From Actinacidiphila alni (GTDB lineage: Bacteria; Actinomycetota; Actinomycetes; Streptomycetales; Streptomycetaceae): a DNA stretch of 64,000 nucleotides. The stretch spans positions 62,001 through 126,000 of the forward strand of contig NZ_FONG01000002.1 in the NCBI RefSeq assembly GCF_900112845.1, in the 5' to 3' direction. The notes below the pieces were generated by a model. That model worked only from the letters and a program-made list of their open reading frames with translations, was not told where the DNA came from and made no database searches. Positions 1 to 7,696 of this stretch are shown here, one piece after another. Within the stretch, counting starts at the first letter, position 1. Each line of letters starts with the position of its first letter. Both the position numbers and the translations under genes were made by a program.

Positions 1-108
1 AACCGCACCGTCCTCGACACCTTCCTCCGCTACCACTACGAACAGGGCCTCTCGCGGCGCCTGTTGACCAGCGAGGACATCATCGTCCCGGCCCTCCTGG
101 ACACCTGA
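1..108 (+). CDS. C-terminal fragment of an unidentified protein
   Basis: The window opens inside a plus-strand reading frame that ends at TGA 106-108. The 35 visible residues run from NRTVLDTFLRY to IVPALLDT. Codon use has the usual G/C third-position bias, so this is the tail of a real gene. The fragment is too short to assign a family. A hairpin follows about 17 bases after the stop, which fits the end of a transcription unit. Confidence 0.6.
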   Translation, partial: NRTVLDTFLRYHYEQGLSRRLLTSEDIIVPALLDT

Positions 109-124
109 GCCCGCGCGAACGCCA

Positions 125-155
125 GGACCCCGACCGCGTCACGCGATCGGGGCCC
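125..155 (+). terminator. Hairpin after the first gene
   Basis: GGACCCCGACCGCG pairs with CGCGATCGGGGCCC around a three-base TCA loop, with one C/A and one A/C mismatch. There is no T-tract, which is normal for actinobacterial terminators. It lies between the plus-strand fragment and the convergent DUF397 genes and could serve both directions. Confidence 0.55.
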
Positions 156-173
156 CGGGTTGCTCCCTGCTCC

Positions 174-398
174 CTAGGCGGCGAAGCCGCCGGCCTTCAC
201 GTCGGCCACGAAGGCGGACCAGGCGTCAGCCGTGAAGACCAGCGCCGGACCCTGCGGGTCCTTGCTGTCGCGCACGGGCACCACCGACGTGTGCCCGTCC
301 GCGACCTCGATGCAACTGCCGTTATCCCCACCGCTGTAGCTGCTCTTGCGCCACGTGGTGAGCACGGACGCGTCGGGGAGGTGGTGCCGAGTCGTCAT
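174..398 (-). CDS. DUF397 domain protein, copy 1
   Basis: This 74-residue protein is almost entirely one DUF397 domain: WRKSSYSG near residue 16, then CIEVADG, VPVRDSKDP and AWSAFVADVK. In streptomycetes DUF397 proteins are encoded beside XRE/DUF5753 DNA-binding proteins and are thought to modulate them, as in whiJ-like loci; the biochemical role is unsettled. The start is supported by AGGAGT about ten bases upstream of ATG 398. It is the last gene of the minus-strand unit XRE regulator, DUF397 copy 2, DUF397 copy 1. It is nearly identical to copy 2, differing mainly at GGDNG versus GTNND and at the last residues. Confidence 0.9.
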   Translation of the reverse strand: MTTRHHLPDASVLTTWRKSSYSGGDNGSCIEVADGHTSVVPVRDSKDPQGPALVFTADAWSAFVADVKAGGFAA

Positions 399-562
399 GG
401 TGCGCGGTACTCCTTTACGCGGTCGCGAATACGCCGGCCTTCACGTCGGCCACGAAGGCGGACCAGGCGTCAGCCGTGAAGACCAGCGCCGGACCCTGCG
501 GGTCCTTGCTGTCGCGCACGGGCACCACCGACGTGTGCCCGTCCGCGACCTCGATGCAACTG
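188..562. repeat. 131-bp perfect direct repeat inside the two DUF397 genes
   Basis: Positions 188-318 and 432-562 are identical base for base, offset 244 bp, and similarity continues on both sides, including the ribosome binding site region. This is a tandem gene duplication with essentially no divergence in the core. It indicates a very recent event or ongoing gene conversion. Confidence 0.9.
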
Positions 563-633
563 TCGTTGTTCGTCCCGCTGTAGCTGCTCTTGCGCCACGT
601 GGTGAGCGCCGAGGCATCAGGGAGGTGCGTCAT
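415..633 (-). CDS. DUF397 domain protein, copy 2
   Basis: A 72-residue DUF397 protein with WRKSSYSG, CIEVADG, VPVRDSKDP and AWSAFVADVK, the tandem twin of the gene just downstream. Its ATG (633-631) overlaps the TGA of the XRE regulator (632-630) in an ATGA arrangement, so the pair is probably translationally coupled. It also has its own AGGAGT ribosome binding site inside the end of the upstream gene. As the proximal, coupled copy it is the likelier cognate partner of the regulator. The other copy may be redundant or may be diverging. Confidence 0.9.
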   Translation of the reverse strand: MTHLPDASALTTWRKSSYSGTNNDSCIEVADGHTSVVPVRDSKDPQGPALVFTADAWSAFVADVKAGVFATA

Positions 634-1463
634 GGTGCGTCGTACTCCTTAGCCACCTGCTCGATCATGTCCAAGGACGGACCCGGCGGGAGCCCCAGTG
701 CCCTGGCCATATCGAACGCTTCCTTGAACCCCTGAACCTTAGCCGGGTCGTCCACGAAGCTGCCCGTATATAGGGCCTCGACGTAGGCGGCCTCCGGCTC
801 CTCGGTGAACCGCATCAGGGACACCATGCTGCCCATGGCGGGATGGGCGCCCGCGGCGAACGGGACGACCTGCACCATGAGCCGCCCCGACCTGCCCAGT
901 TGTGCGATGTGCCGCAGTTGGACAGCCATCACGCGGCGGCTGCCGACCACTGTGCGGAGCACCGCCTCACCCAGCACGACCCACACCACGGGCCCGTCCG
1001 GCTTGCTGAGGATTCGTGAGCGCACGAGCCTGTTGACAACGTGCTTGTCAACCTCGTCGGCCTCGAAGTTCGGAGCCGCCTTCTCCAGGGCCGCGCGGGC
1101 GTAGTCCTCGACCTGGAGGATGCCGGGAACGAACACGGCCGCGAATTCGGAGATCGCGACAGCCCGGGTCTCGGCGTCGGCAGCCGCGCTGAAGTAGTCG
1201 ACGTAGCGATGGACGATGAGCGTCGGCAGGAACCGCTCGAAGAAGCCGTCGGTGCCCAACGCCTGGTCAAGACGCTTGGCGTCATCGAGTCGTGGACGCC
1301 TGCGACCTGCTTCGACGTGCGCGATCATCGACGGCGACAGCACCACCCGTCTGCCCAGTTCTGCCTGCGACAGGCCGGCCGTCTCGCGGCGGCGCTTCAG
1401 CTCGTTGCCGTAGACCCTCCGCGGGTCGGTCTGCTCATCGCCCAGCACCGGCGAGTCGGTCAT
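630..1463 (-). CDS. XRE-family regulator with DUF5753 domain
   Basis: A 277-residue protein. Residues about 18-70 form an XRE helix-turn-helix (LKRRRETAGLSQAELGRR, SPSMIAHVEAGRRRP). The rest is the DUF5753 domain typical of streptomycete WhiJ-like regulators (VPGILQVEDYARA, ALVRSRI-type segment, VVPFAAGAHPAM). I chose ATG 1463 because the reading frame continues far upstream without coding character and homologues begin just before the HTH. It is coupled to DUF397 copy 2 and divergent from an HATPase gene. This trio is a standard Streptomyces regulatory set affecting development or antibiotic production in the studied cases. The target here is unknown. Confidence 0.9.
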   Translation of the reverse strand: MTDSPVLGDEQTDPRRVYGNELKRRRETAGLSQAELGRRVVLSPSMIAHVEAGRRRPRLDDAKRLDQALGTDGFFERFLPTLIVHRYVDYFSAAADAETRAVAISEFAAVFVPGILQVEDYARAALEKAAPNFEADEVDKHVVNRLVRSRILSKPDGPVVWVVLGEAVLRTVVGSRRVMAVQLRHIAQLGRSGRLMVQVVPFAAGAHPAMGSMVSLMRFTEEPEAAYVEALYTGSFVDDPAKVQGFKEAFDMARALGLPPGPSLDMIEQVAKEYDAP

Positions 1464-1592
1464 GGTGCGCAACCCCACTTCTTGACGGGACCGCTGGAGA
1501 TTCGGCACCCCTTCCGAGGCTAGCCGTATCCCCGTCACTGTGTGAGCGATCGAGCACAGACAGTGCGCGAACTCGGCGTCGAGGGACCTCAT

Positions 1593-2018
1593 ATGGGAAC
1601 GACCGCACCCCCCACGGAAGTGGCCACGCAGTGGCCCTGCACCCCGCTCTCCGCCCGGCGCACCCGCCGCCAGCTCGCGGCGCTGCTCGACGACTGGGAG
1701 CTCGGCGCCCTCGCCGACAGCGCCCTCCTCGTCCTGTCGGAACTGATCGCCAACGCGGTGCGGCACGCACGCACCACCGAGGGCATGGCCCGCGACATCG
1801 GCACCGTCTTCGTCCGCGACGGCGACGGCGTCCGCATCGAGGTCCACGACACCCGCGCCGACCGCCGCCCGACCCTCACCGACCCCCGCCCCCTCGACGA
1901 ATCCGGCCGCGGCCTCCACCTCGTCGACGCCCTCACCGAGGGCAAGTGGGGCGTCAACTCCCGTACGGGCCCAGGCAAGGCCGTCTGGGCACACGTCACG
2001 CCGGACGCAGCCGGATGA
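1593..2018 (+). CDS. ATP-binding protein of the RsbW/AbaA type (HATPase_c_2)
   Basis: A single GHKL ATPase domain of about 141 residues: ALLVLSELIANAVRHA is the N-box helix, VEVHDTR-like IEVHDTRAD follows, and GRGLHLVDALTEGKWG is the G-box. Such small stand-alone ATPases are anti-sigma-factor-like kinases or regulators paired with XRE/DUF397 genes. GTG 1542 is in frame, but GAGGG at 1581-1585 sits seven bases before ATG 1593, so I prefer the shorter form. It is divergent from the XRE regulator. No partner sigma factor or anti-anti-sigma gene lies nearby. Confidence 0.88.
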   Translation: MGTTAPPTEVATQWPCTPLSARRTRRQLAALLDDWELGALADSALLVLSELIANAVRHARTTEGMARDIGTVFVRDGDGVRIEVHDTRADRRPTLTDPRPLDESGRGLHLVDALTEGKWGVNSRTGPGKAVWAHVTPDAAG

Positions 2019-2147
2019 GATAGCCCACCACGGCACCTGCCGCCCCGTCCTGACGTTCCCTCACCGCAGCGCACAGGTCCGGCCCGCGCGCGGACGGGCG
2101 CGTTTAACCGTTCGGCACGCGGCCGGGCCGCTGCCTACGCTCATTCC

Positions 2148-2708
2148 ATGGACGGGGAACGGGAGTTGCTGAATGTCGTTGATGTCGAGGCGACGTGCTG
2201 GGAGGGGCAGGCGCCGGCCGGGGAGGTGAGCGAGATCGTCGAGATCGGGCTGACCGTGGTGGATCTGGGGGCGCGGGAGCGGGTGGGGCGGCATCGGGTG
2301 GTGGTGCGGCCGGCGCGGTCGCGGGTGGGCGGGTTCTGTACGGAGCTGACGGGGCTGACGCAGGCCGAGGTGGACGGCGGGGTGCCGTTCGCCGAGGCGT
2401 GCCGGATGCTGGCCCGGGACCACGCGGCCGGGGCGCGGGCGTGGGCGAGTTGGGGCGACTACGACCGGCACCAGTTCACCCGCCAGTGCCGGGCCGCGGC
2501 CGTCCCGTACCCCTTCGGCGCCGTCCACACCAACGCGAAAGCCGTCTTCACCGAGGCGTACGGACTGCGCAAACGCCCCGGCATGGCCGAGGCGTTGCGC
2601 GTCGCCGGCCTCCCTCTGGAGGGCCGCCACCACCGCGGCGAGGACGACGCCTGGAACATCGCGGCGCTGGTCCTCGCCGTGGCGGCCCGAGATGGGTGGC
2701 CCGGGTAA
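2148..2708 (+). CDS. 3'-5' exonuclease, DEDDh family
   Basis: A 186-residue, single-domain DEDDh exonuclease (DnaQ/KapD-like). Exo I is VVDVEATCW with D12 and E14. Exo II lies around WASWGDYDRHQ, and Exo III is HHRGEDDAWNIAAL, giving the final His and Asp. The protein has no polymerase or BRCT domain, so it is a free-standing nuclease that could act on RNA or DNA ends. It stands alone between the HATPase gene and a convergent ClpN gene. Substrate and pathway cannot be told from sequence. Confidence 0.88.
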   Translation: MDGERELLNVVDVEATCWEGQAPAGEVSEIVEIGLTVVDLGARERVGRHRVVVRPARSRVGGFCTELTGLTQAEVDGGVPFAEACRMLARDHAAGARAWASWGDYDRHQFTRQCRAAAVPYPFGAVHTNAKAVFTEAYGLRKRPGMAEALRVAGLPLEGRHHRGEDDAWNIAALVLAVAARDGWPG

Positions 2709-2725
2709 CCGGCCTACGAAGCCGG

Positions 2726-3442
2726 TCAGTTGGCCTCGCCGTAGCGGCGGACGATCGCCGTGCGGAGGGTGCGGGGGGAGGCGCCGAGGGCGGTCAGGAC
2801 GGAGCGGGCCGGGTCGCTGGTGACGGTGATCAGGGCCAGGGCGAGGTGGTCGAGGCCGATGCGGGGGGCGTGCTGGGACTGTGCCTCGCGCAGGGTGTCG
2901 GCGAGGCTCTCCTTGGCGCGCGGCGTGAAGGGGATGTGGCCGACGGGACGGGCGGCGAAGGCCGCTTCGTAGCGGCCGGTGACGCCCGCGGGCAGGGCGG
3001 GCACCCGGGCGGCGGTGCGGTCCGTACGGCGGCGGCGCCAGTGCGGGAGGCGTACGGAGCCGCGGCGCCGCCTCGGCCCGACCGGGTGCGCGCCCAAGTG
3101 GGCGGCGCGGTCGGCCCGTACGAGGGCGTCCGGCCCGAACGACTCCTCCAGGCGGGCGCGTACGGCGTCGAGGTCGATGCCGATCGACGCGAGCGCGTCA
3201 CGGTTGCGGGTGCCGAACACGTCGGAGCCCGCGCCGAGTCCGACCTGCCGGACGATCTCCCGCTCGACGCCTTCCGGCGTCACGCCGTGCTCGCGCAGGA
3301 CGGCCGCGGCCGGCTGGTCGGCGGCGACGAGCGCGAGCAGCAGGTGCTCGCAGCCGATGGAGGTGTGCCCGAGCCGGCGGGCGTGCTCCTGGGCGTGCAC
3401 GACGACCGTGCGGGTCTCCGGCGTGAACCGTTCGAACATCAT
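2726..3442 (-). CDS. Clp-N (ClpA/ClpC N-terminal) domain protein without ATPase
   Basis: About 238 residues with two Clp-N repeats: residues 1-75 (FERFTPETRTVVVHAQEHAR, GCEHLLLAL) and about 165-235 (FTPRAKESLADTLREAQ, GLDHLALALI). A basic Arg/Pro-rich linker separates them. There is no AAA+ module, so it cannot unfold proteins by itself. It may act as a substrate-binding, adaptor or regulatory protein. The start is ATGATG at 3442-3437. The first ATG overlaps the TGA of the upstream HTH gene, while the second is better spaced from GGGGAGG. Coupling to a small HTH protein is a recurrent streptomycete arrangement. Confidence 0.85.
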   Translation of the reverse strand: MMFERFTPETRTVVVHAQEHARRLGHTSIGCEHLLLALVAADQPAAAVLREHGVTPEGVEREIVRQVGLGAGSDVFGTRNRDALASIGIDLDAVRARLEESFGPDALVRADRAAHLGAHPVGPRRRRGSVRLPHWRRRRTDRTAARVPALPAGVTGRYEAAFAARPVGHIPFTPRAKESLADTLREAQSQHAPRIGLDHLALALITVTSDPARSVLTALGASPRTLRTAIVRRYGEAN

Positions 3443-3672
3443 CGCCTCCCCATCATCCGGCCGTACTTGCGGTGCACGGTCTGCTTCGTCACGCCCAGCC
3501 GCTCGGCGATGTCCTGCCAGGACCAGCCCAGCTTCCTGGCGTTCTCGACCTGGAGGATCTCCAGGCGCTCGGTGAGTTCCCGCAGGGCGGCCACCGCACG
3601 GAGCCCGACGTCCGGGTCGTTGCTGGCGGCACCCTCGGCGATCGCGAGTGTGCTTTCCATGGGCGTCAGCAT
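3439..3672 (-). CDS. Small helix-turn-helix DNA-binding protein
   Basis: A 77-residue protein: an N-terminal helix, a Leu-rich segment (ALRELTERLEILQVENARKLG), then the HTH WQDIAERLGVTKQTVHRKYG ending six residues from the C-terminus. It resembles the sigma-70 region-4-like regulators found with Clp-N genes. The start could be ATG 3672 or ATG 3660; neither has a clear ribosome binding site. ATG 3672 lies inside the palindromic operator described at 3664-3709, which suggests autorepression and possibly a leaderless message. It is translationally coupled to the Clp-N gene. Confidence 0.85.
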   Translation of the reverse strand: MLTPMESTLAIAEGAASNDPDVGLRAVAALRELTERLEILQVENARKLGWSWQDIAERLGVTKQTVHRKYGRMMGRR

Positions 3673-3709
3673 ATGCTGACGATCCGCGCCGCGTCAACAT
3701 ATGCTGACG
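3664..3709. promoter_or_regulatory. Two copies of an 18-bp palindrome, probable autoregulatory operator
   Basis: CGTCAGCATATGCTGACG at 3664-3681 is a perfect palindrome. CGTCAACATATGCTGACG at 3692-3709 differs by one base. The centres are 28 bp apart. The first copy covers the possible start codon at 3672 of the HTH gene, and the second lies just upstream. The pair is placed for repression of the HTH/Clp-N operon, most simply by its own HTH product. Confidence 0.8.
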
Positions 3710-3731
3710 GCTACAGGGTGCGGCCGCACGC

Positions 3732-4418
3732 TCACCAGGGCACGACGCCGTTCTCGTCCTGGAAGGTCCCCGTCGGCCCGTCGGGGCCGAGCGTCGCCAG
3801 CCGTACGACGACCCGGGCGCTCTCCTCGGCCGGCCGGCCGATCCCGAAGGCGGCCGTCAGGTCGGTCGCCGTCGTACCGGGCTCGACCGCGTTGAACCTG
3901 ATGCCCGGCTCGGACTTGGCGTACTGCACCGTGAGCATCGTGGCGGCGGCCTTGGACGCGGAGTAGAGCGCCAACGGCAGGCCGTACTCCGGGCGTTCCG
4001 GATTGGTCACCGCCCAGAAGGACCCGGCGCTGCTGGAGACGGTGACCACGACCGGGTTCGCGGAGCGGCGCAGCAGCGGGAGGGCCGCTTCGGTGACGCG
4101 TACGACGCCGACCGCGTTGGTGTCGAAGGCCCGCAGCGCCGTGGGGCCGTCGACGGCGCCGTCAGCGAGGATGCCCGCGTTGTTCACCAGGACGTCGAGC
4201 CGGCCCTCGGCCGCGTCGATCTCCGCCAGTGCGGCGGCCACCGAGGCGTCGTCGGTCACGTCGAGCCGCACGAAGCGCGCGCCGAGCGCCGCCGCGGCCT
4301 TCTCGCCTCGCTCGGCGTCGCGCGCCCCGACGTAGACGACGTGGCCCAGGGCCAGCAGCTGCCTGGCCGTCTCGTGGCCGATGCCCTTGTTGGCCCCGGT
4401 GATCAGTGTGATGGTCAT
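3732..4418 (-). CDS. Short-chain dehydrogenase/reductase
   Basis: A 228-residue classical SDR with the cofactor motif TGANKGIG at residues 7-14, RLDVTDD, NNAG near residue 80, a catalytic serine in VVTVSSSAGS, and YSASK (Tyr-x3-Lys). GARD after the second strand, with Arg, suggests NADP(H). The substrate is unknown. It is divergent from the TetR gene at 4529, and two near-palindromic sites lie between them, so it is probably repressed by that TetR. SDR/TetR pairs of this kind often respond to small carbonyl or quinone compounds. Confidence 0.9.
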   Translation of the reverse strand: MTITLITGANKGIGHETARQLLALGHVVYVGARDAERGEKAAAALGARFVRLDVTDDASVAAALAEIDAAEGRLDVLVNNAGILADGAVDGPTALRAFDTNAVGVVRVTEAALPLLRRSANPVVVTVSSSAGSFWAVTNPERPEYGLPLALYSASKAAATMLTVQYAKSEPGIRFNAVEPGTTATDLTAAFGIGRPAEESARVVVRLATLGPDGPTGTFQDENGVVPW

Positions 4419-4453
4419 GCCCGTCCGTCCTCACGCGTGATGCCGCTCTCGAC

Positions 4454-4512
4454 TTCTGCAACGGTCGCTACAGAATTCGAACCGTAGCACTTCCGCAGCG
4501 ATCGCTACAGAA
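4454..4512. promoter_or_regulatory. Two imperfect 22-bp palindromes, probable TetR operators
   Basis: TTCTGCAACGGTCGCTACAG (4454-4475, ending AA) and TTCCGCAGCGATCGCTACAG (4491-4512, ending AA) are related dyads sharing TTCYGCARCGRTCGCTACAG. The second has a perfect AGCGATCGCT core. Centres are 37 bp apart in the 110-bp gap between the divergent SDR and TetR genes. They can cover both promoters. Confidence 0.75.
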
Positions 4513-4528
4513 GAGGTAGGGTGCGGGC

Positions 4529-5164
4529 GTGGAGACGAAGGGGAAGCAGCAGACGAGGCAGACCAAGGAGAGCGGCGCCAAGGGCCGCCCCCGGGGCTTC
4601 GACGCCGACGAGGCGCTCGAGCGCGCCATGCTGGTCTTCTGGCGGCACGGCTACGAGGGCGCGAGCACCGCCGCCCTGACGCGTGCGATGGGCATCTCCA
4701 CGACCAGCATGTACGCGGCCTTCGGCAACAAGGAGGAACTGTTCCGCAAGGTCCTGGACCGCTACACCGAGGGCCCGAGCGCGTACATGGCCCGGGCCAT
4801 GGCCGAGCCGACCGCCCTCGCCGTCGCCACCGCGATCCTCACCGGCACCGTCCGCACCACCACGCGCCCCGCCCACCCCCACGGCTGCCTGGGCGTCCAG
4901 GGCGCCCTGAGCGCCGGCGACGCCGCACAAGAGGTCCGCGACCTCCTCGCCGCCTGGCGGGACAACGGCTACACCAGCGTCCGCGAACGCTTCGAACGCG
5001 CCGTCGCGGACGGCGATCTCCCCGCCACCACCGACCCGGCCCTGCTGGCCCGCTACGTCACCACCATCGGCTACGGCATCGCCGTCCAGGCCGCCGGCGG
5101 CGTCCCCCGCGCCGACCTCCAAGAACTGGCCGACGCCGCCCTCCTCAATTGGCCGCCGTTCTGA
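4529..5164 (+). CDS. TetR/AcrR-family regulator
   Basis: 211 residues. A basic tail precedes the HTH at about 28-75 (ALERAMLVFWRHGYEGASTAAL, MGISTTSMYAAFGNKEELF). The C-terminal ligand domain has HGCLGVQGAL and AERFERAV-type helices of the TetR_C family seen in SDR-linked repressors. The start is GTG 4529 with AGAGG upstream. It is divergent from the SDR gene with two dyads between them, which predicts local autoregulation and repression of the reductase. Its 3' end overlaps the convergent S1 gene by 20 bases. Confidence 0.9.
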   Translation: METKGKQQTRQTKESGAKGRPRGFDADEALERAMLVFWRHGYEGASTAALTRAMGISTTSMYAAFGNKEELFRKVLDRYTEGPSAYMARAMAEPTALAVATAILTGTVRTTTRPAHPHGCLGVQGALSAGDAAQEVRDLLAAWRDNGYTSVRERFERAVADGDLPATTDPALLARYVTTIGYGIAVQAAGGVPRADLQELADAALLNWPPF

Positions 5165-6041
5165 CGGGCCCGTCCACGGCGCCCGCGTCACCGCCGGGAC
5201 CCGTGTCACCGCCGGGGTTCACGTCACCGCCGGGACCCGCGTCAGCGCCGAGGAGGAGCCGGCGCCGCGCCCGGTCCACCTTGATGACGACGACCGTCAG
5301 TTCGTCGCCGGGCTCGGCGCCGTCGAAGAGCCAGGCAGCGCCGTCCTCCTGACGGTGCATCAGTCCCTCGACCCCTTCGGCGACCTCCACGAAGACGCCG
5401 AACGGGACCACCTTGGTCACCCGGCCCCGCAGCCGCCGGCCGACGCGGCACGCCTCGGCGAAGGCCGCGAAGGGGTCGGGTCGCAGCGCCTTCAGGGACA
5501 GCCGGGCCTCACCGTTCCAGGTGTCGAACTGGAGGAATTCGCACGCCACGCGCTGCCCGACGCGTACGACGTCCGACGCCGACTCGAAGCGCCGCCAGGA
5601 CAGTTCGGGGTGGGCGATGAACCCGACGCCGGGGAAGACCGGATGGGCGGGGCCGTCGTCGAGCGCGACGAAGACGCCGAAGGTCTCGATCGACGCGATC
5701 GTGCCGGACAGGATCTCGCCCGGGCGCCGCGCACCGAGGAACGCCCACAACTCCCGGTGCTCCGTGGCGGTCATCGCCAACCGGACCCGGCCGTGGTCGG
5801 CCTCCACAGCGACCACCTCGCCGGTGACGCGCTGCCCCACCTCCACGGCGGCAGCCGAACTCCCCAGCCAGGACACGTCCGTGGCGAACACCGTCCCCAA
5901 CGGCCGCGCGGGAAAACCGTCCAGGAGCACCGCCAGGTCGCGCCGCCGCGATATCCCGGCAACGCTCCCGCCGAGGACGTCCCCCACCCGGATACCGGTG
6001 AGGAAGTCCCGCACCTCCTGGGAGTCGGCCGCCTCGTTCAT
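5145..6041 (-). CDS. S1 RNA-binding domain protein
   Basis: 298 residues containing repeated S1/OB-fold motifs. Residues about 17-95 are a divergent first unit, then GEILSGTIASIETFGVFVAL near residue 108 and GRRLRGRVTKVVPFGVFVEV near residue 203, each with the S1 signature GxVxxxxxFGVFV. The last 25 residues are a Gly/Asp-rich repeat (PGGD units). Such proteins resemble ribosomal protein S1 and bind single-stranded RNA, possibly on ribosomes. It stands alone: the neighbouring genes are unrelated, and it ends inside the convergent TetR gene. Confidence 0.85.
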   Translation of the reverse strand: MNEAADSQEVRDFLTGIRVGDVLGGSVAGISRRRDLAVLLDGFPARPLGTVFATDVSWLGSSAAAVEVGQRVTGEVVAVEADHGRVRLAMTATEHRELWAFLGARRPGEILSGTIASIETFGVFVALDDGPAHPVFPGVGFIAHPELSWRRFESASDVVRVGQRVACEFLQFDTWNGEARLSLKALRPDPFAAFAEACRVGRRLRGRVTKVVPFGVFVEVAEGVEGLMHRQEDGAAWLFDGAEPGDELTVVVIKVDRARRRLLLGADAGPGGDVNPGGDTGPGGDAGAVDGPVRTAAN

Positions 6042-6054
6042 GGGCGTGAGCCTC

Positions 6055-7176
6055 TCACGGCGCGAAGCGGGCCGCGTCCGAGGCGTCGTCGGTGAGGAAG
6101 GCGGTCAGGGCGCGGGCCTCGGCCAGGACGGCGGCGCGTTCCGGGCGGGAGAAGGGGCGCAGGGGGGTGATGAGACAGGTGGAACCGGTCAGGGTCCAAG
6201 TGGCCGAGACCTGGCCGTCGGTGAGGACGACGCGGGCGCCGGAGACGGAGAGGGGGCGGTGGGCGGGGGCGACGATACGGGCGCGGTCGTCGTAGCCGAG
6301 CAGGGCGTTGTCGAAGGCGGGCAGGAAACGGACCGGGGCCGGGGTGTCCGGGTCCGGGCGCGGGGCGTCCGGGAGGTCGAGGAGTTCGCGGCCGCGCTCG
6401 TCACGGAAGGCGACGAGTTCGGGGCGTACGGCACGGACGGCGGCGGGCAGCCCCGCGAGACCGCACCAGGCGCGCAGGTCGGCGGTGGCGGCGGGCCCGT
6501 ACGCGGCGAGGTAGCGGCGGACGAGGGTTCGGCCCACCGCATCGTCGTCCCCGACCGGGAGCGGGTCGATGTCGCGGCCGAGCCAGTCGGCCAGCAGCGC
6601 GTTGCGGACACCGCCCTTCGTACGCCACAGGCCGCGCGGCGGCACCTGCGCCATCGGGAGCAGGGCGGCGACGAGGAGCTCGCCGAGGGCGCGGGCCGGC
6701 GGGCCCGGCCACCGGTCGGCGAGCGCCGCGGTGAGCTGCGCCATGCTGCGCGGCTCCCCGTCGGCCATGACGGCGCGCCCCGCTGCCGCGAGCGCGGCCA
6801 GGTCGAGCCCGGCCAACTCGCGGCGGTAGGTGCCGAGTACGCGCTGCCGCAGCATCGCGTCGTGCCGGGACCGCCAGGCCAGGGCGTCCGCGGCCGTGAC
6901 GAGGTGGACCGTACGCCGCATCAGATGCGTACGGACCACCTGACGGCCGGTCAGCAAGCCGTCCAGATCAGCCGGTTGGAAGCCGTGCAGCCGCGACCAC
7001 AGCCCGGTGAACGGCTCCTGCGGCTCCTGCGCCTGGAGCCCGCCGAGGTGCGCGACGGCCTCCAGGGCGGGCACATCGCCCCGGTCGAGCAGGAGTTGAC
7101 GGGCGAGCGTCGCGCGGTTCAGCGCGCGCAGGCTCAGCACGGGCCCGGGACGCCCAGGACGGGACGACTTTGTCAC
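6055..7176 (-). CDS. Winged-helix DNA-binding domain protein (HTH_42/AlkZ-like family)
   Basis: 373 residues of the actinobacterial winged-helix family related to AlkZ/YcaQ DNA glycosylases: LSLRALNRATLARQLLL at the N-terminus, HLGGLQAQEPQEPFTGLWSR, VRTHLMRRTVHLVTAADALAW, RYLAAYGPAATADLRAW and LPAFDNALLGYDDR. The family includes an interstrand-crosslink glycosylase in Streptomyces sahachiroi, but most members are uncharacterised. The GTG start (7176) overlaps the TGA of the VOC gene in GTGA, so the two are co-translated. It lacks a clear catalytic QxQ assignment from sequence alone, apart from the LQAQEP segment that matches the family's conserved glutamines. Confidence 0.82.
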   Translation of the reverse strand: MTKSSRPGRPGPVLSLRALNRATLARQLLLDRGDVPALEAVAHLGGLQAQEPQEPFTGLWSRLHGFQPADLDGLLTGRQVVRTHLMRRTVHLVTAADALAWRSRHDAMLRQRVLGTYRRELAGLDLAALAAAGRAVMADGEPRSMAQLTAALADRWPGPPARALGELLVAALLPMAQVPPRGLWRTKGGVRNALLADWLGRDIDPLPVGDDDAVGRTLVRRYLAAYGPAATADLRAWCGLAGLPAAVRAVRPELVAFRDERGRELLDLPDAPRPDPDTPAPVRFLPAFDNALLGYDDRARIVAPAHRPLSVSGARVVLTDGQVSATWTLTGSTCLITPLRPFSRPERAAVLAEARALTAFLTDDASDAARFAP

Positions 7177-7589
7177 GCGACGACGTCCAGCACCCACACC
7201 ACGCCGAAGCGGTCGGCGAGCATCCCGTAGAGCGCCGCCCAGGGCGCGGGCCCGAGCGGCCGGACGACGGTCGCGCCGTCCGCCAGCCGCTCCCAGAGCC
7301 CGGTGATCTCCGCCGCGTCGGCGCCGCGCAGCGAGACGAAGAAGGCGTTCTCGCCGGGCTGCCACGGCAGTGCGGACGGCACGTCGTAGGCCATGACGTG
7401 GAAGCCGTCGGCACCCGCGACCTCGCCCCACATCACCCAGTCCGCCTCGGCCTCGGCCCCGGGCCGTACGGCGCCGGCGTCCTTGTACGTGACGGCGGTG
7501 AGCCGGCCGCCGGTGACCGAGCGGTAGAAGTCCAGGGCCGCGCGGGCGTCGCCGCGGAAGTTCAGGTGGGTGGTGGTCGTGACGGACAT
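7173..7589 (-). CDS. VOC-family (PhnB/glyoxalase-like) protein
   Basis: 138 residues with one PhnB-type vicinal oxygen chelate fold: HLNFRGDARAALDFY, then GADGFHVMAYDVPSA, NAFFVSLRGADAAEI, and the closing ALYGMLADRFGVVWVLDV. PhnB-like members usually lack the glyoxalase I metal set, and several have no known activity. It leads a two-gene unit with the winged-helix protein. A divergent WYL regulator gene starts about 100 bases upstream and may control it, because YafY-like regulators are commonly placed beside VOC genes. Confidence 0.88.
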   Translation of the reverse strand: MSVTTTTHLNFRGDARAALDFYRSVTGGRLTAVTYKDAGAVRPGAEAEADWVMWGEVAGADGFHVMAYDVPSALPWQPGENAFFVSLRGADAAEITGLWERLADGATVVRPLGPAPWAALYGMLADRFGVVWVLDVVA

Positions 7590-7696
7590 GTGCGGGTGCT
7601 CCTTGCCTGCGGGGCTGGGCTTTCCGGCGGTACGTCCGCCACGCTCGCACCCGTACAGGACAGGACGTGTCCGCTACCCGCGGCAGAATCGGCCGT

